The notes under the pieces: model-generated
What the model was told of the DNA's origin: nothing
The model's database searches: none
Seen by the model: the letters and a program-made list of their open reading frames with translations, nothing else
Assembly (NCBI RefSeq): GCF_024679095.1
Contig: NC_066549.1
Span: 4,812,920 to 4,876,919 of the forward strand
DNA from: Eriocheir sinensis
Lineage: Eukaryota; Arthropoda; Malacostraca; Decapoda; Varunidae
DNA length: 64,000 nt
Direction: 5' to 3'
Made by a program: the position numbers and the translations under genes
In this document: positions 18,045-26,953 of the stretch, piece after piece
Layout: every line of letters begins with the position of its first letter
How positions within the stretch are numbered: position 1 is the stretch's first letter

Positions 18045-18425
18045 ATACCTCAGTTTATGAGCTTAATTCGTTCCGGAATTTTGCTTGCAAACCAAAAAAC
18101 TTGTAAACCAAAACTGCAAGTAAGTGTAGTGCTGAAAACACAAAAGATCGCACACTAGAGCACAAATGTAGGTGAACAGGAATGAGCAGGTGCTACCCCT
18201 GCAAGTGTGCAATGCAGGACCCCATTCCCTTTGTTTTCCACTGTGAGTGCTCTCATCTTGCGGTAAACAAAGGGAACCCATGCTCGTGTCTTCTACTTGT
18301 ACAAACAGGAGCTCATACACCAAGTCACCTCTCGTAAACAAAGGCATTTTTAGTGATATATTTTTTGCTCATAAATCAAAACACTCATAAAGTAAGACAC
18401 TCGTAAACCGAGGTATTACTGTGTA
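18045..18425. mobile_element. MITE with 'acctcggttta' inverted ends
   Basis: The left end 'catacctcagtttatgagc' is inverted at the right end 'ctcgtaaaccgaggtatta' (18403-18421), with subterminal repeats of 'aaacca'/'aaatcaaaacactcataa'. No coding capacity. The ends resemble Tc1/mariner-type MITEs common in invertebrates (inference). A related single end lies at 24590. Confidence 0.6.
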
Positions 18426-18514
18426 TGGAAGAAACACAAAGGATCATTCTTCATTTGCCTCGCTATTTTGATCTCTAATTATTTTTTCGTTTCTTATATC
18501 ACTTTTGATCACAC

Positions 18515-18790
18515 TGTGGTGAAGTGGTTAGAGTGCCTGGCTCCACAGGCCCAGTTCAAATCCCGACCCAGGCAGTTGGCATATAGCTCACGCAGCGGTT
18601 CATCTTCCTTTTCGGGCTGTTGATAACTGGGTACCTGGGGAAACCTGGGGAAGGTAAACTGTAGCAATCCCAAATTTCACATTGGCTTGCCTCCCAAGGT
18701 AATTGGTTCTTACCTACCATAAGCTCAAAGGGCCAGTGGTTCAGAGATGAGCACCACAGCCACAGCGTAAGCATCCACCTTTACCTTTAC
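18515..18790 (+). mobile_element. tRNA-derived SINE (SINE-C, most complete)
   Basis: The head has box A-like 'gtggtgaagtggttagagtgcc' and box B-like 'cagttcaaatcccg' at tRNA spacing. The body has 'cgggctgttgataactgg' and 'aaacctggggaagg', and the tail ends near 'gatgagcaccacagcc'. The same body occurs at 12030-12735 and 46650-46860. Confidence 0.75.
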
Positions 18791-19301
18791 TGTTATATCA
18801 CTTTTCACTTAATGTGGTAACTGAATATATTGCTCACCAAGGTTAGTTTCTCCTCTATTCATCCTTTTATGTATGGTGACTCCCACATTTTAGGAGTTAG
18901 GTGAACACATACTACTACTCATATTAATTTTACATGAATAATTAACACCTCACAGGCAGCCCATACTTTAAGAAATAACTAATGGAAGCCACTGAAATCC
19001 ATTTCAACACCTCAAAACAACCAAAACCATCAAAACCATAACTCATGTAACACAAAATAACTTCTTTTTTGTAATGGAAATATCCATGAAAACCGAAGCA
19101 ACTAAGAGGTAAGTCTTCTAGTATGGTTACTAACTGGTATAATACGTGCCAAGAGGTGTGAGGAGCCATCGTCACTCACATCATAGCTCCTTAACGAGGT
19201 AAGGTGGTTAGAACATAAGCTAAACCCACTCAGACTGACGAGGCAAAATTTGCTGATAAACAAAAATACAATTGAGGCCCTTGGATGCATAACGTACCAA
19301 T
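18791..19301. other. Nothing recognised
   Basis: AT-rich sequence leading up to the (AC)n tract and LINE fragment at 19302; no motifs seen. Confidence 0.35.
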
Positions 19302-19331
19302 CGCCACACACACACACACACACACACACTG
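19302..19331. repeat. (AC)n at the 5' edge of a LINE fragment
   Basis: About 14 CA/AC units immediately before the point where LINE-2c homology begins; compare 21003-21026. Confidence 0.95.
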
Positions 19332-20000
19332 AAGAAAAAGATCTGGGAGTGATCATAACAGACAAGTTATCCTTTGGAAAACATAGACCGGATAACTGGG
19401 GAAACATACAATCTTCTTTGAAACATAAAAGCAGCATTTATATATTTAGATGAAAAAATGGTGAAGAAACTAATAACATCGATGATACGACCAAGACTGG
19501 AATATGCAGCATTAGTGTAGTCACCTAGATTGAAGAAAGAAAATAGAAAGTTGGAAAGAATACAAAGAGCAGCGACTCAGTTACCGGAAACTGAGAGAAC
19601 ATACTTATGAAGAAAGACTGGAGAAATTGGGACTAACAACACTGGAGAGCAGAAGAGAGAAAGGGGACCTAATAGCATTGTACAGGATACAAGAGGGATT
19701 GGAGAAATTGGACAGGGAAGACCTAGTGGTACGTGACAGAAGTGTGACAAGAGGCAATGGTAAGAAATTGAAGAAGAGCGACTGTAGGAGAGACATCAAG
19801 AAATACAGTTTTCCATACAGAAGCATAACAACATGGAACGGACTTGACAAGGAGACTGTGTGTGCAAAAACGATTCATGAATTTAAAGCCAAACTAGATA
19901 ATAAGCGTTATGGAGACGGGACAGCACGAGCATAGTACGGCTCTTTTCCTGTATTTCACAACTAGGTAAATACAACTAAATACACACGAGTGTGTGTATG
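19332..20000 (+). mobile_element. LINE-2c fragment A (RT C-terminus and 3' end)
   Basis: Pieces in several frames read 'EEKDLGVIITDKLSFGKH', 'MVKKLITSMIRPRLEYA', 'ERIQRAAT', 'EERLEKLGLTTLESRREKGD', then 'WNGLDKETVCAKTIHEFKAK' and 'DNKRYGDGTARA' before TAG at 19933. This is the thumb/C-terminal part of a CR1/L2-like LINE ORF2. Frameshifts near 19450-19620 inactivate it. The 3' end is 'aactaggtaaatacaactaaatacacac', matching fragment B. 5' truncated. Confidence 0.8.
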
Positions 20001-20002
20001 AC

Positions 20003-20340
20003 AGAGAGAGAGAGAGAGAGAGAGAGATTTACATAGATTTACATAGAAAATCAGACCACACAGACCCCATGGTCCAGACTAGGTGGTCTGTCCTTAAACC
20101 TAAGTGATTTTACATTAATCAGATGGCTCCAAAACACTGCTTTTCTACTCTAGTTAATATTAAGTTGAAGGAAGTGACGGTCGAGCTTGTTTTTAAAGGA
20201 GTCAATCGTGTTACACTGGACCACTGATGGTGGGAGCTTATTCCATTCTCGCACAACAACGTTGGTGAAGAAAAATTTGGTGCAGTCTGAATTTACTTGT
20301 CTACATTTGAGTTTTGTGCCATTGTTCCTCGTTCGCAAAG
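20003..20340 (-). mobile_element. LINE-3c 3' end (minus strand)
   Basis: Read leftwards from about 20340: 'NGTKLKCRQVNSDCTKFFFT', 'VVVREWNKLPPSVVQC' and 'FKNKLDRHF' to TAA at 20150, then a 3' UTR with 'ccagactaggtggtctgtcc'. The 'R.WN.LP..VV' plus 'FK..LD' ending is typical of CR1/L2/Jockey ORF2 C-termini. Nearly the same sequence is at 50517-50815, and diverged copies at 45040 and 49560. A short (GA)n (20003-20027) flanks the 3' end. Confidence 0.8.
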
Positions 20341-20429
20341 AGAGAGAACACACAAACAGCGAGGCAGAGGAGGTAGGCGGAGGTTGAGACTTGAGAGCCC
20401 GCCAGCGAATCCGCGAGGAGAGCGGCGCG

Positions 20430-20545
20430 CGGCAGGAAAACAGTGTTATTTCTCGTGAATATGCGCCCGACATACCGTTGATGACGTCACTGACGGTCGA
20501 CGGATCCGTGAAAACGGAATGGTGGGAACCCCGCCTTAGATCTCC
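20430..20545. mobile_element. Half of a 'gggttcccact' MITE
   Basis: Shares 'gatgacgtcactgacggtcgac', 'ccgtgaaaacgg' and 'gtgggaacc' with the compact MITE at 23398-23478, then 'ccgcctta' (a possible TTA target). Confidence 0.5.
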
Positions 20546-20994
20546 CATTCAGAGACTTTTATAGGCTCAAAAATCTCTGAACGAAAGTAGCTTTTTCTTT
20601 TATCGACGTACAGAATCTCCGTACCAAGGGCTCTGCAGTAAAAGGGTGCTATGCCCTCACGCGCTGGTCCAGCTAATGGAGACCTACTAACGGTTTCAGG
20701 GGCCGTGTTCCCCTGTTTTTCGCAAATAAAACTTTAACAAAGCGTCGGACAAGGATGTTACTTTGGCAGTGGATGTTTGAGACCCCGACCTAATTTGCAA
20801 AAATATGATTTGGTGTCACATGTGGATAATGAAGAACTTATAAGAGTAAATTTAGGGTAAACTTAGCTAAAAGTTATAGACACCATGAGCGAGGCTAGCC
20901 CCGCCCCGCTCATCTTGTGACGTCGATGTGACGTTTAGCTCTGACGTATGAGTAATCATCCATCCAACCTGCAATTATGGCTTACTGCTTCACC

Positions 20995-21002
<8 letters not shown>

Positions 21003-21026
<24 letters not shown>
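21003..21026. repeat. (AC)n at the 5' edge of LINE fragment B
   Basis: AC repeats, preceded by CACCCACC, end where the LINE fragment begins. Confidence 0.92.
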
Positions 21027-21760
21027 GTGTAAAAAAAAAAGTGTAGAAAGACCAAAATGGACATATAAAATAGGAGATGGTGAAATATTAAAGAAATTAA
21101 ATGAAGAGAGAGACCTGGGAGTAATAATGCAAGATTATATGCAACCAGAAAGACATATAAATCGGATCTTCGGTGATACATATAACTGGTGAGAAATATA
21201 GGTATAGCATTCCACTACATGGACAAAGAAATGATGAAAAAACTAATTACTACTATGATCAGACCTAAACTAGAATACGCGGAAACAGTGTGGTCTCCAC
21301 ATACGAAGAAATACATAAAAAAAAAACTAGAAAGAATACAGAGGATGGCAACAAAAATGGTTCCAGAACTGGAGGGACTGACATATGAAGAGAGACTAAA
21401 GGAAATGGACTTACCAACACTAGAACAAAGAAGAGAAAGAGGAGACCTAATACAAATATATAGGCTATTGAGTAAAATGGAAGAAGTAGATAACGAGAAA
21501 TTGCTACTAAGAGAAGAACCATCCAGCAGAAATACTAGAGGACATAGTAAAAAGTTGAGGAAGGGAAGATGCTCAAGAGACAAAAAAATATAGCTTCCCA
21601 CAAAGAAATATAGAGGTTTGGAACAGACTAAGTGAAGAAATAGTATCGGCGAAGAGTGTGCAGAGCTTCAAGGAAAAGTTGGATAATTATAGATACGGAG
21701 ACGGGACCACAAGAGCGTAAGCCCAGGCCCTGTAAAATTACAACTAGGTAAATACACACA
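21027..21760 (+). mobile_element. LINE-2c fragment B (RT C-terminus and 3' end)
   Basis: Reads 'NEERDLGVIMQDYMQPERHI', then after a stop and frameshift 'KKLITTMIRPKLEYAETVWS', 'LERIQRMATKMVPELEGLTY', 'LPTLEQRRERGDLIQIYR', and after another shift near 21590 'EVWNRLSEEIVSAKSVQSFK' and 'DNYRYGDGTTRA'. It is paralogous to fragment A and ends with 'aactaggtaaatacacacacac'. The 134-residue frame at 21189-21593 is its longest intact piece. Inactive. Confidence 0.82.
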
Positions 21761-22245
21761 CACCGTAGTAATATTTAATCTACTGTATATATGGATGTTC
21801 CTTATATGGACTATCAGTTGGGGAGAAACAGTTATACTCGAAGGAAATTACTTATCCTTTACATGGAAAATGTGACTATTGGTAGTACATGCTGCATGTA
21901 TGTAAGCAAGCAGTATAGTTTCTGGTTTCATCCCTTGTTGGTTCACCAACCTCCCCCATACCCAACCTTTCCTTCCTCACACAATCATCCCCACCCAACT
22001 ACCCAACAACACCGTTGTCGTTGGCGGGGCTAGCCTCGTTCACAGTGCCTATAACTTTTAGCCAAGTTTACCCTAAATTTACTCTTATAGGTGTTTCATT
22101 ATCCACATGTGACACCAAATCATATTTTTGCCCATTAGGTCGGGGTCTCAAACATCCACTGCCAAAATAACATCCTTGTCCGACGCTTTGTTAAAGTTTT
22201 ATTTGCGAAAAACAGGGGAACACGGCCCCTGAAACCGTTAGTAGG

Positions 22246-22970
22246 CCAGGTTCCCACTATCCCGTTTTGACGATCCCGTGACGTTAACGACGTCAAAATG
22301 ACGTCACAAAAATGGTGAAAGCTCGGTACTGAGGAGATAGGATCCGTCACGCCGCTTGTTGACAAACAAAGCATGGACGACAGCGACTTTTTGATTGCTG
22401 CTTTTGTATACTTGCTACTGGGTCAGAAGGCAGGCCAGGCAGGAGGAGGCGAAGGTTCTGGCCACATCAATAATTATTTCAAGCTTTGAAATTATTATTA
22501 TATGCGACAGAACATAACATGTGGAATGGCAGGACAACCACACTCGCAGACAACTCAACATACATGCACTCTACAAGGGAGCTGTGGTAAAATACAATCC
22601 AAGGCAGGCTCTGAGGTCTCCTCTGCTGATGAACAACTAAAAACAACTGATTGAATTCTCAACCATCTGCCTGCCTATTGAAGTCTCTCCCTGTTCACAA
22701 TATAATTTTGGTGTGGGAGGAACTGAAATAGTTCGCAAATGATCCCCGGGTGTTCTCTGCATCAGAAGAATACACATATTTGCCACCAATCTTCCCGCCA
22801 CACTTGCTGGTTTGTATACACCTGGGGTGGTGGGGCGGTGTGCGTTGTTGTCACACTTCCAGTTTTCAACAAAAGATATTTATTGTCAAACGAAATAGAT
22901 GTACATAATGCAAATTTATTTATATTATTATTATATTAAAATGTATGTATATGTTATTTTGTATCTAAGT
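22246..22970. other. MITE end, then unassigned sequence
   Basis: 22247-22310 matches one end of the 'gggttcccact' MITE family ('aggttcccactatcccgttttgacg'). A short frame from an ATG at 22372 begins 'MDDSDFLIAAFVYLLLGQ', which could be the start of a Harbinger-type transposase (weak). Nothing else is recognised up to the SINE. Confidence 0.35.
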
Positions 22971-23290
22971 ACTTCCGCGTGCCGGCGCCGCGTCCGGGAG
23001 ATCCAGGAGGGACGCGGGTTCGAATCCTGGCCGGCATACAGCTGGGATTTTTCAGTCACCACCAAGTGGCCTAAGACTACCCACACGCTGCCCTGAAGAC
23101 CACTTATCAACCCGGATTCTAGATTACCTCTCCAAAGAGAGGCTCAAAGACGAGCTGGGGGTGGGGGGGGGCAGTATGAGCCAAAACAAGATGGCACCAC
23201 TATAAACATTCGCCTGCGCCACAACGGGCTGGGCCGACCATCAGGCCCAAGCAGTGAAAAAGTCTAACGGCGCAATAGGCCGCAACATAA
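22971..23290 (+). mobile_element. tRNA-derived SINE (SINE-A)
   Basis: Box B-like 'cgggttcgaatcctgg' at 23018 followed by the family body 'gggatttttcagtcacc', 'gtggcctaagactaccca', 'caacccggattctagatt', 'caagatggc' and 'acaacgggctgggc..gaccatcaggccc'. Homologous along its length to 29993-30299. Confidence 0.8.
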
Positions 23291-23395
23291 ATGATAATTT
23301 TTTTTTCAGATGTTAAATATTCAACATCACTGGATGGGCCACCACCGCCGACCCCGACCCAAAAGTTAACTTGGATTCATCTCTGGACGGGCCGA

Positions 23396-23480
23396 CGGGG
23401 CCCGGTTCCCACTGTTGTCGCCGTCGATGACGTCATTGACGATCGACGGGACCGTCAAAACGGGATAGTGGGAACCCGGC
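23396..23480. mobile_element. Compact palindromic MITE
   Basis: Begins GGGGCCCGGTTCCCACT and ends AGTGGGAACCCGGCC, followed by TTA. The interior is self-complementary around 'gatgacgtcattgac'. The 3' TTA suggests a PIF/Harbinger-type target, but the 5' copy of TTA is not present. Confidence 0.65.
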
Positions 23481-23741
23481 CTTATCTTGCCACGTGACGT
23501 CAGAGCGTCTGCCCAGTCAGCGCGCTAGACGTTGTCTCTGCCTTCCCGCTCCCCCTACCTCAGTGTCTCCCACGGATTATCGGTACGTTTTGCTCGTGTC
23601 TTTTTTTTTTTTTTTTTTTCGTAAATTGAAATCTGACAATGAGTATAACGAGCAGAACATCAGCGAGGTCAGACTTATTAAGAAGGGCAGGGGTGCCTGG
23701 TCCCGATAGCGATTCGACCTTTCATCCATCCTCCTCCCCAG

Positions 23742-23953
23742 AAAGTACACTCGCCCCATCTCCCTCACCGCGGAGAAAGTACGTGATCTCCAGTCCCTCC
23801 TCGGCCTCATCCCTCTAAACCAGGGGTTCCCAACGGGGTACATGTACCCCCAGTGGTACATTTGCACTTTTCGGGGGTACATTGGGTCCGAGAGAATAAC
23901 TACTACTGTACAATACATGGTGTTGTAATCTGCATTCAAATTGCACAATGACG

Positions 23954-23984
<31 letters not shown>

Positions 23985-24250
23985 TAAGCAAAACTTATTT
24001 AAATTATATCATCAGTCTACATACAGATTTCATTATAAACTAATATCAAAATATTACAATTTCATCGTTTTTTTATCCTAATTTTTTAGGGGTACACGGG
24101 AACCTATAAAAATGCCCAAGGGTTACAGAGGAACAAAAAGGTTGGGAACCCCTGCTCTAAACAGACAAGCATTCTACCAGCATATCATCGGCACCCAGAC
24201 CGGTGGTCACAGTGAAGACGGAGTCGCTGACGAGAACGTCGACGAATGGG
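23742..24250 (+). CDS. Possible exon interrupted by a hAT-like MITE, unidentified
   Basis: An acceptor-like 'cctcctccccag' precedes 23742 and GTAAGT follows 24250. Removing the 334-bp MITE and one copy of its 8-bp duplication leaves 167 nt with an open frame across the junction ('ISLTAEKVRDLQSLLGLIPL' before, 'QAFYQHIIGTQTGG' after). The second part is acidic. No family was recognised; a transposon-derived gene or a decayed host exon are both possible. A second frame from the ATG at 23639 (SSPESTLAPSPSP) overlaps the first half and stops at the insertion. As it stands the frame is broken. Confidence 0.35.
23821..24154. mobile_element. hAT-like MITE with 8-bp target duplication
   Basis: Ends CAGGGGTTCCCAAC and GTTGGGAACCCCTG are perfect inverted repeats. 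CTCTAAAC occurs directly on both sides (23813-23820 and 24155-24162). The interior has T-rich sequence and inverted 'gggggtaca'/'ggggtacac' motifs. TIR sequence and 8-bp duplication are hallmarks of hAT elements. Confidence 0.9.
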
Positions 24251-24587
24251 GTAAGTGAGTAACAGATGTAAAATAGACAGATGTCTTGCACAAGTAGCTT
24301 AATTGCATTATCTTGGTCATTACAGCATAGCCTTTTACAGTGGTATTCATCACTGCACCAGATTGAAAAAAGACAATCTGTGGAGATTGTGATTGGTAGT
24401 TCCTAAATAAATTATTACAAGATCGCAATGTACAACAATGGATAATTGAGTTCCTCAGCTTTTTTCAGTATAATAAATGTTGTTCTAGGTGCAGTAGTTC
24501 AAGAGCAAACCATTCCCCAAGTTTTCCGATATTTATATGTGTTTTCTGGCAAATAATGTTTTTTGCGGTTTGGCGCGGAGTGCCTCA

Positions 24588-24892
24588 TATACAGTGGAAC
24601 CTCGGTTCACAAACTTCATTCGTTCCTGATGGCCGTTCGTCACCCGTAAACCGAAACTATACTCCCCAGAGGAACCAATGTAAAATGGATTAATCCGTTC
24701 CTGGACCCCAGATGACTGCTTATTTATACTTTTAAAACAGTACTTTGTACAGAAGTTCATAACACAAAACCAATGAAAATCAATAAAGCTAGCAAAAAAA
24801 AGGGGGGGGAATTCAATACTAAACAGATAAAATATAGACGAAAATTTATTTGATTTTACCGTACCTGTACGGAGGAGAGTTGACGGCTCAAT
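24588..24892. mobile_element. DNA-transposon end, mariner-like
   Basis: 'cagtggaacctcggttcacaaac' followed by 'ttcattcgttcc' resembles the left end at 18045 and Tc1/mariner-like MITE ends. A matching right end was not identified. Confidence 0.4.
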
Positions 24893-25467
24893 AGGCGGTG
24901 TCACACTAGCCGTTTTCCTCCAACCGTTGGTTTCATCCGGAGGGATGGAACCAACGGTTGTGGGAACGAGCAACCGCTCGGCTATATGTAAACAAACAGA
25001 CAAGGGCTGAGGAATGAGGAGCAGTGGAAGATGGCATACTAAGAGACTCGTAAAGTGGACTGGCAGAGCTGCTTTGTTTACTATTTAATTGACAAGATAA
25101 GAGAACACTCCGTGCTTAGGGATCACAATTCAAAATATCTTCTTTTTTTCTCCATTCTATAAAAAAATATAAAAAATGTAGGACTCCCGGCCTTCACAGC
25201 ACAGTTCTCTGACAAGGTTTGAGAAAACACTCCTGTCCTCCCGTCTTTGAAGCCATGATCATAATCACAAGCACAATCCACAACAGCCCTTACTTTATTA
25301 CCAGACGGCGCCATGTCGATAAAGGGCGACTGCTTTGTTTACGTTGTGGATACGGGCAACCGACCTTGGCCGTGTGTGATGCACACCCGGAAAAGTTGGA
25401 GTTGCCGGTTGCCCCTACCGCCAACGCGGTTGGAGGAAAAAGGCCTAGTGTGATACATGCTTTAATA
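24893..25467. mobile_element. ~575-bp DNA element with inverted ends
   Basis: 'gtcacactagccgttttcctccaaccg' near 24899 is inverted at 25425-25460 ('cgcggttggaggaaaaagg...agtgtgata'). Internal 'accggttg' words are also inverted. A 63-codon minus-strand frame (25314-25123, MAPSGNKVRAVVDCACDYDH) could be a transposase remnant but was not recognised. Confidence 0.6.
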
Positions 25468-25694
25468 AGTGGAAGGTGGTGATGAAGGGAAAGAGAAGTG
25501 GTGTTATTGTTTTGAATGTTAGGGATGTATATTTCGGTCCGAGTAGTACTCGGTTTACTCGCTTCTTGGATTTGAGTGAGTACCAATCGGTTTACTCGGT
25601 TCTTGCAATTCAATTACTTGATCGATTAAATCACACCTCCCAAAATATAGAAAAGTTAATCGATGACTGACCTGTTAACCAAGAGCAGTCGACT

Positions 25695-26010
25695 TTTTTT
25701 TATACCTCTTAGCCTATAGCGCCTGTAGGCTTTCTTCAGGGGCCTACCTGGTGGTCAGCCCAAGCCCGTCATGGTGCAGGCAATTTTTTTATAGTGGCGG
25801 AACTCATTCTAGATTCACTGGACGGTTTCTTCTAGAGTCCGGGTTGAAGGGTGGTCTTTAGGACAGCATGTAGGTAGGGTAGTCTTAGCCCACTCGGCGG
25901 TGACTGAAAAATCCTAGGTGGCAGCGTGGGGATTCGAATCGACGTTGTGCATGGCGTGATGAATGCTGGCCCAGCACGGTAACCACTCAGCCACCATCTA
26001 CCCCAACGGT
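25695..26010 (-). mobile_element. tRNA-derived SINE (SINE-A), minus strand
   Basis: Reverse orientation: 'ggtggctgagtggttaccgtg' (box A-like, 26003-25980) and 'gattcgaatc' box B at 25932, then 'tttttcagtcaccgccgagtgggctaagactaccc'. Matches 29993-30299. Confidence 0.7.
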
Positions 26011-26863
26011 AGGTTACATTACATTATCGATCATCAGCCTCGGAAATTAAACTAATCATCGCAATTAAAACAGGATTTGCGCAACACAGGTGGCGTGGAA
26101 TATGTGTTAATTAGCTTCTTCATATGCCAACAGATGTCTTATAATCTATAGCCTTTGACCTTTCTGTTTTTCTTCGAGGAGGGATAAAATACTGTAGCTA
26201 TTTGAAAATAAGAAAGTTTAATATTGTTTGAATTTCACATATAATGTTAAAGGCATTATTTTAAAGTTACCTAGCTCAAGGAGGGACAGTAAATGCTCCT
26301 TGTCAGCGAAGGGGAAAAAAGTGACCTATTGTATCCACTGCACCACTTAGCAGTGTGTATGGTTTGGGTGGGGCGCGAAAATGGAAAATTAAGCCCTCTG
26401 AAGCAACTTAAGCTTCCTAAACACACTTCCTTTTGATTTTGTCGTAACATTTACATATCTGGGATAATGTATTGATGTTATGCTTACTACACTTGGCCCG
26501 TTTGGACTGACTGACATATTGATAGCCGGGTATATATACAAGTGAGCCACTCATTCCGCACAGTATGATAGAGAGTGTGGATTGGCAAGCACCTTCCCAA
26601 GCCTGCACCGTGGACTAAGACAGGTGATCAAAGTTGAACATGTTGTTGTTGTTGTTTTTTAGTGAGTCCAAGGGGTGGACAATTTAAACTTTTGATCGAT
26701 TCCAGAACGTTTTAATAACTGTTCCATTCTACTGTAAACATGTTTAATCTCTTCTTAACTCAAAACATCAAATGGAAACCATATATCATTTCTTGATAAA
26801 TCAGGTTCTTCGATGTTGGGCGTTTTGTGACATTTCCAACGATGAATATCCTCCTCCTATTTG

Positions 26864-26866
<3 letters not shown>
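26011..26866. other. Mostly unassigned; SINE-D tail at 26270-26345
   Basis: 'ggagggacagtaaatgctccttgtcagcgaa' at 26281 matches the tail of the SINE at 33440. The rest has no recognisable features. Confidence 0.4.

Positions 26867-26868
<2 letters not shown>

Positions 26869-26950
<82 letters not shown>
26869..26950. repeat. (TA)n beside the LINE 3' end
   Basis: Pure TA repeats abutting the 3' A/T-rich tail of the minus-strand LINE. Confidence 0.97.

Positions 26951-26953
<3 letters not shown>

Larger units (their letters stand above)
20689..22245. mobile_element. ~220-bp inverted repeats enclosing a LINE
   Basis: 20689-20912 is repeated inverted at 22024-22245 with high identity (shared 'cctactaacggtttcagggg', 'gcgtcggacaaggatgtta', 'gatttggtgtcacatgtgg' and 'gaggctagccccgcc'). 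The interior (20913-22023) contains the LINE-2c fragment B. Best read as the long terminal inverted repeats of a DNA element into which a LINE has inserted; no transposase is visible. Confidence 0.7.
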
